Assembly: GCF_001559595.1 (NCBI RefSeq) | Contig: NZ_LNTY01000049.1 | Span: 62,001 to 126,000, forward strand | Direction: 5' to 3' | Length of the DNA stretch: 64,000 nucleotides | From: Enterovibrio coralii | GTDB taxonomy: Bacteria; Pseudomonadota; Gammaproteobacteria; Enterobacterales; Vibrionaceae | In this document: positions 8,115 to 17,239 of the stretch, in pieces | Numbering within the stretch: the stretch's first letter is position 1 | Layout: every line of letters begins with the position of its first letter | Translations under genes and position numbers: made by a program | The notes under the pieces: generated by a model | What the model was told of the DNA's origin: nothing | The model's database searches: none | Seen by the model: the letters and a program-made list of their open reading frames with translations, nothing else

Positions 8115-8788
8115 ATGAAAATAGAAGAAAACAACAGCAATAAAAAGGTAGCGAAACAAAAGCTAATATTTATAAGTCTCAAAAAGGCATGACTCTTCTT
8201 GAGGTAATTATTGTCCTTGGCATTATGGGTGTTATAGCTGCTGGTGTCGTTGTGCTCGCTCAAAGAGCTATCGATAATCAGAATACAACTAAGCTGTCTC
8301 AGGCACTAAACGTTATTCAGACGGCAATGGTTCAGAGTTACCGCAGCCAAAAATCTTACCCAGCTGTTAAAACCACAGCTGATTCAGAAAAGCTGAATAA
8401 AGCTCTAGTTTCTATGGGTAAAGTGACTCAGTCTGATTTGGTCAATCCATTTACTGGTCAGACGTTAGAGGTCTTAACCACTAAAGACAATAAGGCAGAC
8501 AATAGAGGTTTTGCGATAAAAGTAGCAAACATGTCTCAGGCTCAATGTCGCGCACTAATTTCAAGTAGTTCTGACCTGTTCGCTTTCATTGAGGTTGGTG
8601 CAGCAGGTTCAGCACTAGCAGCCGATATGTACGTGGACCCTACGGCAAACCAACCGACTGGCGTAATTAAGTCGACTAAGGGTGGTGCAAACCAGTTCGA
8701 TATTACTAACTTGGACCACCTAACTAACCTTTGTGGTGGTGATGCAGGTGCGACTAACTATTACGACATCTTCCTAGGTAATAGATAA
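8115..8788 (+). CDS. tcpA: TcpA-like major type IVb pilin (leader frame broken)
   Basis: From Met at 8189 the mature pilin is 199 residues, the same as V. cholerae TcpA, and starts MTLLEVIIVLGIMGV with the invariant Glu5. The disulfide pair is Cys120/Cys182 (TcpA 120/186). A Gly codon (8186-8188) precedes Met, as prepilin peptidase requires. The only upstream start, ATG at 8115, is in another frame and stops at 8192. Adding one A to either A5 tract (8142-8146 or 8181-8185) yields a 25-residue leader ending KG, the usual TcpA leader length. So the gene as written cannot make prepilin, but a one-base correction restores it. First gene of the tcp operon, four bases before tcpB. Confidence 0.9.
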
Positions 8789-8792
8789 TCGT

Positions 8793-10111
8793 ATGCAAAA
8801 TAAACAGCGCGGAGCTACGCTACTAGAGGCGATATTAGCCGCTGCTGTTATTGGTTGGGGCTGGCGTTCGCTGGCGCCCAACTAGTTAAAGCAGCGAAAG
8901 AAAAGGAAGTGGAAAAGTCTGCCGTTAAAGTTGTTGAATTGCAAAAGACCATAATGCAGTACATTTCCCAAGTGTATTTAACGACTGATAAAGAAGGAGT
9001 TGGTGAAAAAGTTGTTAACCCCTTACTTGCTAGTTCTGTGGTTGGAAAAAACATTAGACAAGCTCCTGACCTTGAATGGATGAAAAGTAGCTCATGCTCC
9101 GTGCCTGGGGTAGTGCCAGCCGATGTCAAGAGGAAATATGTAGACTGCTCATACAAGCCTGATACTTTTTCCTTAACATATCAGGGGAGTTGGTTTGACT
9201 TCGTAGCATATAATAATCTTGCTTTTCCAAGAGCTAAAAGAATCGCAGTTAACGGTTATAGTATATATAGCTTTAGGGGGCACGAGTTCGAAAATGCATA
9301 TGATGTAATCAGTAAAATACCAAATATAAATAGTGTTGATGGGTTTCGTCTGGCAAATACAGACATAGAAATTGGTGAGATGGAAATAACTGGCGACACG
9401 ATCACTCGCATCGGAGAATGGAAAACCATTTCAAATGTTCTAACAACCAACTTAGACGAAGTTAATTCATTTATTGAAAAAATGAAGGCATCGGATAAAA
9501 CGATAGGCGCGAAAGTTAAAATATTCTATGACTCTGAAGTAACATTGAAGCGTGACGGTTCTGTTCCGCTTGCTCTTAATGCGCCGATGTGTTGGGACAG
9601 TGCTAACGATGAAAGTCGACCTTGTATTAGGTTGAAAAGCAAACGCGGGTTCCCGAAGCAAGACTATTTGGTTGTTGATAGCGGATTCGCTTTTGGTGTG
9701 GAGAAAAAACGCACTCCTGTCACTGTTCAATATCATAGTTTTGGAAGTGGCGGCGGGCCAGTAGAAGTGCCGTTTTTAACTTGTCCGGTTAATGAAGAAG
9801 GGTCTAATTGGACCAATCAATTAGTGGCATTGAACAGCTCTTTCTCGTCGGGCTCCGAAGCTGGTACTGATTTTAGCAACCCTGCGTCTATTGTCAGTAA
9901 GGGTACTAAAGGTGCTGGAGGTAAACACGCCTTTCTATCAGGACTTTCATTAGAGTGGGAGAAGGGCACTAGAGGCGGCAAAGAAGTATTTTTGATTAAC
10001 GGTGCTGTAGCAATAGATGGGGCTTACAAAAAGGATAATGGCGATTCGTCAGTGCTTAAGAATCCTAGGTCGATGTCGTTTGTTACAATGCAGTGGTGCG
10101 AAGAGGAATAA
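8793..10111 (+). CDS. tcpB: TcpB-like minor pilin (one frameshift)
   Basis: The ATG at 8793 opens a class IV prepilin start: a short basic leader ending QRG, then ATLLEAILAAAVI. The frame breaks at 8853-8854, where one missing base (probably G) separates this start from the 418-codon remainder. The repaired protein is about 439 residues, near TcpB's 430. In TCP and CFA/III systems this minor pilin is thought to prime pilus assembly, trigger retraction and present a C-terminal trimeric tip that binds the secreted TcpF/CofJ cargo. The C-terminal part here is glycine/serine-rich with CNxxx-type cysteines (LTCPVNEEG, MQWCEEE). It follows tcpA by four bases, without the stem-loop expected if pilin were overproduced by attenuation. 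Confidence 0.85.
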
Positions 10112-10115
10112 TAAA

Positions 10116-10751
10116 ATGCGTATGTTCATCCTTCCGGCTATAGCGGTAGCATTGTCGGGATGTAATACTTTAAGTATAGAAAATAATACAAGCGTAGATA
10201 ATCTAGAACAAAATCAGACTCGAGCTCTTAGAAATATAGAAATGCTCAACAATACAAGTGATATGCTTAATGAAAATGAATCACTTTTTAATAACGGTAA
10301 AAGTAATGCATCGCTAGTTATTAGCAAAGACGAGAATAGTGATGAACTCGGACAAGAGTGGTTTTCATTCCATTCTGACGATATCGAAAACGAAGGTGGT
10401 TTTTCAGAAGAGAACAAAATCAGGCCAACTGATTACGAAAAAATACAGTTGGCAAGTAATGGTGTAAAAGAAGTAGCAACGCCGGAGACCCCCCCTGAGT
10501 TAGAGGTGAATTTCCAAGAAGGTGAGTCATTAAAGCACCAGTTGAATGAAGTATTGAATTCTGAAGGGTATAAATTACTTTGGAAAACAGACAAAAATGT
10601 AATATTTGATGGTAACATCACTTACAAAGGCGACACCATTTTACTTGTTTTAAAACAAATTTCAGATGAGTTGGCTCGTTCGGGTATCGATATTCACATG
10701 AATGTTTACACCAAAAATAACGTAGTGCTAGTCTATTCAGTCAGAGGATAA
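10116..10751 (+). CDS. tcpQ: TcpQ-like lipoprotein
   Basis: A 211-residue lipoprotein with lipobox ALSGC at residues 13-17. The middle is acidic and low in complexity, and the C-terminal ~80 residues match the TcpQ domain (LKHQLNEVLNSEGYKLLW, then YKGDTILLVLKQISDELARSG). TcpQ is the periplasmic/outer-membrane partner that stabilises and localises the TcpC secretin. The start at 10116 is four bases after the tcpB stop. An upstream in-frame extension into tcpB would destroy the signal peptide. One base separates its stop from tcpC. Confidence 0.88.
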   Translation: MRMFILPAIAVALSGCNTLSIENNTSVDNLEQNQTRALRNIEMLNNTSDMLNENESLFNNGKSNASLVISKDENSDELGQEWFSFHSDDIENEGGFSEENKIRPTDYEKIQLASNGVKEVATPETPPELEVNFQEGESLKHQLNEVLNSEGYKLLWKTDKNVIFDGNITYKGDTILLVLKQISDELARSGIDIHMNVYTKNNVVLVYSVRG

Positions 10752-10752
10752 A

Positions 10753-12189
10753 ATGAAAAAAAAATTACTTGTAGGAGCTGTTCTGGTACTAAGCGGTTGT
10801 AGTAGTTTGGATAAACAAAGTTCTTTTGAAATAACTGATAACGAAATAAAAGCTCTTGCCGCAGCTCGAGATTCAAAATCAGCGAATTTTGCTGAATACG
10901 ATAGCGCATATTTATCGGTAACTGAAACAACTAAAAAGAATGACTTCTTAGATACACCAATGAGCTTTTTCAGTGTTGCGCCGCTGAGCATACAAGAGGT
11001 GTTAGAGGTAGTTGAGGACCGATTCAATGTACCTTACTACCTAACTGACTTGCATGACGTATCTGAAAAAAACACTAAGATTTATAAAGAGACAAAAAAG
11101 GTCGCGTTCGAAGGAACTATAGGCGAATTTTTCGATTATATTGGGAACCTTTACGGCGTTGTCATTAACGTCGGTGAAAATAAGGTGCTAGATGTTAGCT
11201 TCTACCAAACTAAAGTATATAGTTTAGACCAGTTTATCGACAACACAAAAGCGTCAGCTAGTCTATCTGTTGGTGGTGGCGAGGGCGCAGCTGCTGGCTT
11301 CAGTGCATCTTCTGAGCAAACTGTTGAAAGCGATACATGGGAAAAAATATCCGACTATTTAGACAAGACGATCGGGGACGATGGTACATCAACGATCTTA
11401 GAAGATTTTGCCATTGTAAATGTCAAAGCTCGCCCTTGGGTGATAAAAGAGATCGACAAGCTTTTTGATAAAATAAAGTCAGAAAGCCAAATGCAGGTAT
11501 CTGTCCAATACCGTGTTATTAGTCTCAACCAGTCTAAACTTGACCATCTGGCACTCAATCTTGGTATTAACAAAACAGGAGACAATTTCACAGTTACCAG
11601 TGACATTGTTGATTTGATATCTTCGAATGCTTCAGCCGCAGGTGTTTCTTTCGCTAAAAGATCGGTAAGTGGAAGACTTGATGCTATCGTTCAACAGATT
11701 GGACAAGATGTTGTGAGTGAGGGACAGTTTGTTGGATTACCGAATCGCATAATGCCGATTAACTTGACGACGACTTCATCTTACATCTCAGAAATTGAGA
11801 AGACGGATAGCGATACTATTGAAAAGTCTACAACGGCAGTGAAAACTGCAGAGATTAAGACTGGTTTAAGTATGCTGATTCTTCCAAAAGTGCTAGAAGA
11901 CGGTAGAATTCAATTGATGTCGGGATTCACAAGAAAACAGCTTGTGGGGCTAGCAAAGGTAGATGGCGTACAGTTGCCGACAGTCGACGAAAACGAAACA
12001 CTTTCTACCGTTACAATTGACTCCGGAGACGTTGAATTAATCACTTTATACCGTGGAAATGCAAATAACTCACAAAAAGCGGCAAAGCTATTTGGAGCGG
12101 GTTATGAAGACGCTTTAGAAGATAAAGTGATCGCTGTTCTTGTTGGGGCCAATAGCTATAAACTTGACAGTATAGTTTCGAGGAAGTGA
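10753..12189 (+). CDS. tcpC: TcpC-like type IVb pilus secretin lipoprotein
   Basis: A 478-residue lipoprotein (lipobox VLSGC near residue 16) that forms the outer-membrane ring through which the pilus passes. The N-terminal half has secretin N-domain features (PLSIQEVLEVVEDRFNVPYYL). The C-terminal half carries the secretin core (AEIKTGLSMLILPKVLEDGRIQLMSGFTRKQL). Length is close to V. cholerae TcpC (489) and the BfpB/PilN group. The ribosome site AGAGGA precedes the ATG. The stop overlaps the start of tcpR. Confidence 0.92.
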   Translation: MKKKLLVGAVLVLSGCSSLDKQSSFEITDNEIKALAAARDSKSANFAEYDSAYLSVTETTKKNDFLDTPMSFFSVAPLSIQEVLEVVEDRFNVPYYLTDLHDVSEKNTKIYKETKKVAFEGTIGEFFDYIGNLYGVVINVGENKVLDVSFYQTKVYSLDQFIDNTKASASLSVGGGEGAAAGFSASSEQTVESDTWEKISDYLDKTIGDDGTSTILEDFAIVNVKARPWVIKEIDKLFDKIKSESQMQVSVQYRVISLNQSKLDHLALNLGINKTGDNFTVTSDIVDLISSNASAAGVSFAKRSVSGRLDAIVQQIGQDVVSEGQFVGLPNRIMPINLTTTSSYISEIEKTDSDTIEKSTTAVKTAEIKTGLSMLILPKVLEDGRIQLMSGFTRKQLVGLAKVDGVQLPTVDENETLSTVTIDSGDVELITLYRGNANNSQKAAKLFGAGYEDALEDKVIAVLVGANSYKLDSIVSRK

Positions 12190-12662
12190 TGCATTTATCG
12201 AACTGTGTTTGGGTGCAAAAAAATGACCCAGCATATAAAGAATTTGAGCGACTGTCTTGGCATCCTGTATTAAGTCTAAAAACGACATCAGGTGAACTCT
12301 ATTATTGTTTGACAAAAGAAAAAACCACACTTTCTGAACTGCAGAAAACACAACTTCTTGCTCCTATATGCATTGTTGATGGCGACTATAGTGACATGTT
12401 GATTTTTCTTGAAGAGGAAGGTAAAGCTTTCTATTGGAGAGACAAAGTGTGCTTTTTCATGGAAGATTGCGCCTCATCAGTGCTTCAATCGAAGATAGGG
12501 CAATCTATCCAAAACAAGGTCTTAACAAACGAAGCGATGTTAGAGATAGTAAATTCAGCAAACATCACTGCAAAGACCCATTTTGGAAATGAAATTTATA
12601 TTATCGGTACACTAGTTGTTTTCATTCTTTTTGCTTTAGGAGCGTACTGGTGGTTATTTTAG
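12189..12662 (+). CDS. tcpR: TcpR-like bitopic inner-membrane protein
   Basis: A 157-residue protein with a cytoplasmic body and one C-terminal transmembrane helix (IYIIGTLVVFILFALGAYWWLF). This topology matches V. cholerae TcpR, an inner-membrane assembly-platform component that interacts with TcpC/TcpD. The ATG at 12189 shares one base with the tcpC TGA stop (TGATG overlap); a GTG directly before it is possible. Position between tcpC and tcpD matches VPI-1. Recognition rests on position, size and topology more than on motifs. Confidence 0.8.
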   Translation: MHLSNCVWVQKNDPAYKEFERLSWHPVLSLKTTSGELYYCLTKEKTTLSELQKTQLLAPICIVDGDYSDMLIFLEEEGKAFYWRDKVCFFMEDCASSVLQSKIGQSIQNKVLTNEAMLEIVNSANITAKTHFGNEIYIIGTLVVFILFALGAYWWLF

Positions 12663-13423
12663 ATAAAGTAAATTTGAAATTCGGACGAAAGACAATCGTC
12701 GTATCTGGTATTGCTATTGCTGCGGTTATTGTAATTGGTGGTATAGCCTACAAGAAGCAAGCCGATGAAAAAGTGCTACAAGCAGCTAGGAATCAGGCCG
12801 AAGCTTTGGAGCGCAACCATAAAGCGCAATACAGTGATGGAATGATTACTTTTGGTTCATCGAGCACGCTCTCTGATATTGAACAGCTACAGAAGGAAAT
12901 GTACACAACCAAACTTGATATGGAGCCTTTAGGTTGGAGCCTTTCAGGGTTTGACTGTGATCCTACCTATTGTAATGTTGAGTTTTCCCGAGAACCAAAC
13001 GCCATTTTTCAATATGTGGAGATAAAGCGAGCTGGGGAAGTATACACGCCAATATTTGGCGAAAATGAATTGCTTTTTGAAAACGTAAAGTTCGCAGACG
13101 ATAAAGAACCCATTCATGAGGAGTTTGCGTTTCAGAGTTGTACAGACTTAATCTCACTTGCTTATGAACTTAAAACTACCTTAGGTGGTCGCCTGGTCGA
13201 AGATATGGGAGTTGGGGAGCCACAATTTGTTTTCGCAATTCCTAAAGATTATAGCTGGGCTACCCATAAGGGATTGAAGAAATTTGGTATAGATGTTAGC
13301 TATCAAAATATGCTGGCACCAAAACTTATTAAAGATTTCTTTGGCGACGAGCATATAGTCGTAGATAGTTATAGTATGAATGGTTCTACCTTCTCCATGA
13401 AATTAAACGCATTTTGTATCTGA
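12650..13423 (+). CDS. tcpD: TcpD-like inner-membrane assembly protein
   Basis: A 257-residue bitopic protein: a basic N-terminus, one transmembrane helix at about residues 14-32 (TIVVSGIAIAAVIVIGGIAY), then a periplasmic domain with cysteines near 101, 105, 180 and the C-terminus. The layout corresponds to TcpD, a PilN/PilO-like alignment component between the TcpE platform and the TcpC secretin. The GTG start at 12650 has TTTAGGAG seven bases before it and lies inside the end of tcpR (13-base overlap), which suggests translational coupling. Confidence 0.8.
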   Translation: MVILDKVNLKFGRKTIVVSGIAIAAVIVIGGIAYKKQADEKVLQAARNQAEALERNHKAQYSDGMITFGSSSTLSDIEQLQKEMYTTKLDMEPLGWSLSGFDCDPTYCNVEFSREPNAIFQYVEIKRAGEVYTPIFGENELLFENVKFADDKEPIHEEFAFQSCTDLISLAYELKTTLGGRLVEDMGVGEPQFVFAIPKDYSWATHKGLKKFGIDVSYQNMLAPKLIKDFFGDEHIVVDSYSMNGSTFSMKLNAFCI

Positions 13424-13430
13424 GGTCTAA

Positions 13431-13892
13431 ATGAAAAATACAATAGGATACGGCTCGGCCACACTGTTGCTTCTATCTTTTTCTCTACAAGCGCAAGCAA
13501 ACGAATATAATAGCTATGAAAAAGAACTCAAAAATATCGAATCGTTGAAAGTAAAACTTGAACAACTCGAATTGCAAAAACAAATCCAGCAAGTAAGAAT
13601 CGAGCTTAAAGAAGGGGGTGAGAAGCTAAAGCCTACACCTAAGGTAACAGTGCCTACTGTCGATCAACCTAAAGCTCATGTTCAAGTCGAAATTAAGAAA
13701 GAAAAGAGATTCAACCCAGAACTTGTCGAATTGCTTTACGTTTTTGGCAATGGAGAAAAGGTCGAAGCCGTGCTGTCCTACGAAGGTCGAACAGCAAACG
13801 TTAAAAATGGTGACAATTACCACGGTTGGCGCGTAAATATAAAAAATAGGACCGTTTTTCTGGGCAATAAAGGTAACACGGTCGAGTTATGA
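13431..13892 (+). CDS. tcpS: TcpS-like periplasmic protein
   Basis: A 153-residue exported protein with a signal peptide ending LSLQAQA. A charged coiled-coil follows (residues about 28-60; KELKNIESLKVKLEQLELQK in heptad-like spacing). The compact C-terminal strand domain ends GNKGNTVEL. In V. cholerae TcpS is a soluble periplasmic component required for TCP assembly. Size equals the family's usual ~152 residues. It starts seven bases after tcpD, and its stop overlaps the tcpT start (ATGA). Confidence 0.82.
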   Translation: MKNTIGYGSATLLLLSFSLQAQANEYNSYEKELKNIESLKVKLEQLELQKQIQQVRIELKEGGEKLKPTPKVTVPTVDQPKAHVQVEIKKEKRFNPELVELLYVFGNGEKVEAVLSYEGRTANVKNGDNYHGWRVNIKNRTVFLGNKGNTVEL

Positions 13893-15394
13893 GAGTTCTT
13901 TTTTTTTCGGATAACGACCAATATCATTTCTTCAGAGAAAGAAATAATATTTTAGCTAGTCACGGCGACTCACTATATCGATTGGTCTCTTCTGATAAGC
14001 TCACTCAATTGTTGATGGAGTTTGAAACAGATGAAGAGTATTCCGAGGACTTTCTGGTCACAACTGACGAACACTATAGTTTATTAGAAGTGAAACTTGC
14101 CGGAGGTGATGATCTCGACCTATCGGCAAAAAGTAAATCAGAAGAACGAATATTAACGATTCTTAAAAAGGCGATAGCTCAGCGGTCATCAGATATACAC
14201 TTTATTAGAGATAGCTACACTTCCAAAGTGAAGTTTAGAGTAAACGGGAAAATGCAGTTTCAGCAAGAGCTTTTAGCAACCGATTGCGATGAGATGCTTT
14301 TCGTACTTTACAACGTGATGGCCTCTACCAAAGAAACGACCTGGAACACTAAAAGCCCACAGGACGCAAATATTATCCTTGAAGTAAACAAGGATGAATA
14401 TCGATTTAGGTATGCACATATGCCTATATTCTCGTCTGGTGTGGGCGGAGCGAGTTATCATGCTGTGGTTAGGGTGATTTACCCAAATCAAAAAGATAGT
14501 GTGTGTCGGGAACTCAACGAATTGGGGCTTAACTCAACTGATCAGCATCTAGTAGAGAATATGTTGTCAAACCCCTCGGGACTGGTTGTTGTATCTGGCG
14601 TAACTGGTTCGGGGAAATCTACGTCTCTAAAAAATTTCATGGAATATCTGTATTATTCCAAATACAACGAGCAGGGATGCTTTTTAACTGTTGAGGATCC
14701 TGTTGAGTACGTCATTGCTGGCTCTCAGCAATCTTCAGTTGTTAAGTCAAACGATAGCACGAACCTATTTGCAGAAGCAGTGCGCTCCGCGATGCGAAGG
14801 GACCCGGATGTCCTCATGATCGGTGAAATCCGTGATACTAAAACAGGTCAGGCCCTGTCATCGGCAGTAGAAAGCGGACATTTGTGTTTAACAACAGTAC
14901 ACGCGGGTAATGTTGTAGGCGTACTCCAGCGAATTCACGGTCTCGGGATCAGCATAGACAAATTAGCTACCCCTGGCTTTATTGCCGGTATTATGAACCA
15001 AAAACTCGTAACCACGGTTTGTCCTCACTGCTCGGAGGATGCCGTCAACGACTACGGTAGAGCTGTCAAGAGACAGGGAAAAGGCTGTGTTAGCTGTAAG
15101 CAGCAGGGTGTCACAGGAAGAAAATTAGTAGTTGAATATTTGGTTCCTGACCTACATGTTCTCAAGCTAACGTCTGAGCATCGATGGGTCGATATTTATT
15201 CTTATATAAAATCGAATAGGTCGCATAGTGAAATGGGACAAGGGTATTCAATTAAAGATAAGGTATACGCATTAACTTTAAATGGCCTTGTTTGTGACCA
15301 ATATTTCAAATCATCATTTGGCCATATGGAATCTGACGATGAAGAACTTATTTTTTCAGTATTTAAGTCGCAAAGGGAGACTGGAGCTTTATAA
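13889..15394 (+). CDS. tcpT: TcpT-like pilus assembly ATPase
   Basis: A 501-residue cytoplasmic secretion ATPase of the PilB/GspE superfamily, the motor for pilus extension. Walker A (SGVTGSGKST) is near residue 235, the Asp box near 265 (TVEDPVEYV), Walker B (DPDVLMIGEIRD) near 303 and the His box near 335 (LTTVHAG). A four-cysteine zinc motif (CPHC...CVSCK) lies near 377-402. Length matches TcpT (503). The gene begins within the tcpS stop and has a T9 run (13899-13907) at codons 4-6, in frame here but prone to slippage. No separate retraction ATPase is present, as in TCP systems. Confidence 0.93.
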   Translation: MRVLFFSDNDQYHFFRERNNILASHGDSLYRLVSSDKLTQLLMEFETDEEYSEDFLVTTDEHYSLLEVKLAGGDDLDLSAKSKSEERILTILKKAIAQRSSDIHFIRDSYTSKVKFRVNGKMQFQQELLATDCDEMLFVLYNVMASTKETTWNTKSPQDANIILEVNKDEYRFRYAHMPIFSSGVGGASYHAVVRVIYPNQKDSVCRELNELGLNSTDQHLVENMLSNPSGLVVVSGVTGSGKSTSLKNFMEYLYYSKYNEQGCFLTVEDPVEYVIAGSQQSSVVKSNDSTNLFAEAVRSAMRRDPDVLMIGEIRDTKTGQALSSAVESGHLCLTTVHAGNVVGVLQRIHGLGISIDKLATPGFIAGIMNQKLVTTVCPHCSEDAVNDYGRAVKRQGKGCVSCKQQGVTGRKLVVEYLVPDLHVLKLTSEHRWVDIYSYIKSNRSHSEMGQGYSIKDKVYALTLNGLVCDQYFKSSFGHMESDDEELIFSVFKSQRETGAL

Positions 15395-16380
15395 ACTCTT
15401 GGCTGACCTAATCGATGATGGCGTCCCTCTTTATAACGCATTGCAAATGCTAAAAAATAAAGAAGGTGAGAAAGTCTATGGAAAGACTTTCATAAAGAAA
15501 ATGGATATTATAATCGGCAACATGAAAAAATCATCATCAGTGACAGATGCTCTGGTTGGTTTGGTTCCTCCTCAGGATTTGATGGTCATCAACTCAGCAG
15601 AGGAATCTGCACAATTGTCTTCAGGGTTGCGAACGCTGGTTGAGATGATCGAGAAAAATGATGAAATTAGCTCAGCACTAAAAAAATCGCTAATGGCACC
15701 GATTATTCTGTTTAGCGTTGTGCTTTTCGTCATTATGGGCTACTCACTTCAGGTATTCCCTACCTTTCTAGGGGTGCTACCCTTCGAACAGTGGCCAGGA
15801 GTGACCAAAAGTCTTTACTCGTTTGGTGAGTATCTCGCTAACGGGGGGATGGTTGTTATTTTTGGTGTTGCAATAGGCATCTCCATCATTGTTTATTCAT
15901 CAATGCCTATTTTGAAAGGGCGTTTTAGGAACGAAGTGCTAGATAAAATTCCGCCTTATAACTATTATCGGGTTATACAGTTAGGTCTTTTTTTTTAGAA
16001 TGCTATCCTCTTTGATGGTAAATAAAGTGCCAATGTCGGAAGCCATAAAGCTCATTAATAACAGAACGTCTAGATGGATGTCATCACATTTAGATTTAAT
16101 CAATGACAATATGAAAAAAGGGAAGAGTTATAGGGATTCCTTCGAGACTGGTTTTGTTACTAACGATATGCTGCTAACTATTAACATATATTCCGGGCTC
16201 GATTCATTTTCCGATACGGTTAAAAAGATGGCTGACAAAATCGATAGTAAAATAATGGATGACATTTCTAAATTAAGTGCGATACTTAAGAATATTTCCT
16301 TGATTGTTCTGGCATCCTCAGTTATTTGGATTTTTGGCGCTATATTCAGCTTAGTCGATAAACTTGGTTCTGGGTTTTAG
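15339..16380 (+). CDS. tcpE: TcpE-like inner-membrane platform protein (frameshift)
   Basis: A GspF/PilC-type polytopic platform protein on which the TcpT motor acts. The first half has YKLLADLIDDGVPLYNALQML and a strong pair of membrane segments (about residues 122-145 and 165-190). The second half has MLSSLMVNKVPMSEAIKLI and a C-terminal helix. The two halves are separated at a T9 tract (15988-15996). Reducing it to T8 joins them in frame as GLFFRMLSSL and gives 346 residues, close to TcpE's 340. As written, the product would end after 219 residues. The start at 15339 lies inside the end of tcpT. Confidence 0.87.
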
Positions 16381-16381
16381 T

Positions 16382-17239
16382 ATGCGGTATCTTAAAGTTC
16401 TGTCTGTTATGATGATTTTACTCCCTAAGTCAGCTATTGCTTTTAATGGTGACTATGAGTCTAAGTCTTCTCGTATTGATGGTGGATTGTTGTCTCCACG
16501 CATGATTTTTAATGCGCCATATAGTCTATGTCGAGCAGATGGTATCTCCGACGCAGATTGTGGCTCATTTTCTTTAGATATCGGTGGGGAAACGTTTAAA
16601 GCAACGTATTATTCGGAAAGTGCTAAAGATAAAGATAAAGCATTTTACTCATCACTATCAAGAAACGATGCGGAGAAGCTTGAGCGCGACTACATCTTAG
16701 AGGGGAGGAGTGAAAATAAATGGAAGATCCCTACCCTTGGTCAACTTGAAAACTTGTATCAAAGAGGCTTAATTCGTCGTGGCCAACGTTATTGGTATCG
16801 AGCCGATAGTAACGGAGCACTGAAATTGGCCGCTAAAGGGTACACCGACCTGCTTCCTAGTACGGGTGCGATTGACCGTTTAGTTACTGATAAATTAAGC
16901 AGTAATTGCTCGGAGGATACCTGTAATGGTTGGAACAACCTGCAGCCATGGGTGCTACAAACTGCTACGGGATCGAGTTTTGCTATACGTTATGACTACG
17001 GCTATAAACAGGGCGGACGAAACCTTAGGTGGTCTAAACAATGGGGAGCAAATAACTTGCCCATACCCGGTGATGCCACTGAAGTTTGGATAGAAATTTG
17101 GCACAACGGTTCGCTTCATTACTCCGGGAAAAATTACCATATTGAACGAGAAAGAGGGACAGCGAACGTTATGTGCATAAAGCAGTACGGATCTTTAGCT
17201 GTGCATTCCGCTGAACTAAAGCGTGGCGCATGTTGGTGA
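16382..17239 (+). CDS. tcpF: TcpF-like secreted protein (operon copy)
   Basis: A 285-residue exported protein at the tcpF position. The signal peptide (MRYLKVLSV...PKSAIA) is followed by FNGDYES, resembling the mature TcpF start FNDNY that acts as the pilus-machine export signal. PYSLC...DADC corresponds to the TcpF YPYLEC...ENC pair, and WKIPTLGQLENLY corresponds to WEIPTRDQIETLV. Four more cysteines (SNCSEDTC; VMC, GAC) are shared with the orphan copy but not with TcpF. It is shorter than TcpF (338). It starts one base after tcpE. TcpF is a secreted colonisation factor; the host and target here are unknown. Confidence 0.85.
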   Translation: MRYLKVLSVMMILLPKSAIAFNGDYESKSSRIDGGLLSPRMIFNAPYSLCRADGISDADCGSFSLDIGGETFKATYYSESAKDKDKAFYSSLSRNDAEKLERDYILEGRSENKWKIPTLGQLENLYQRGLIRRGQRYWYRADSNGALKLAAKGYTDLLPSTGAIDRLVTDKLSSNCSEDTCNGWNNLQPWVLQTATGSSFAIRYDYGYKQGGRNLRWSKQWGANNLPIPGDATEVWIEIWHNGSLHYSGKNYHIERERGTANVMCIKQYGSLAVHSAELKRGACW

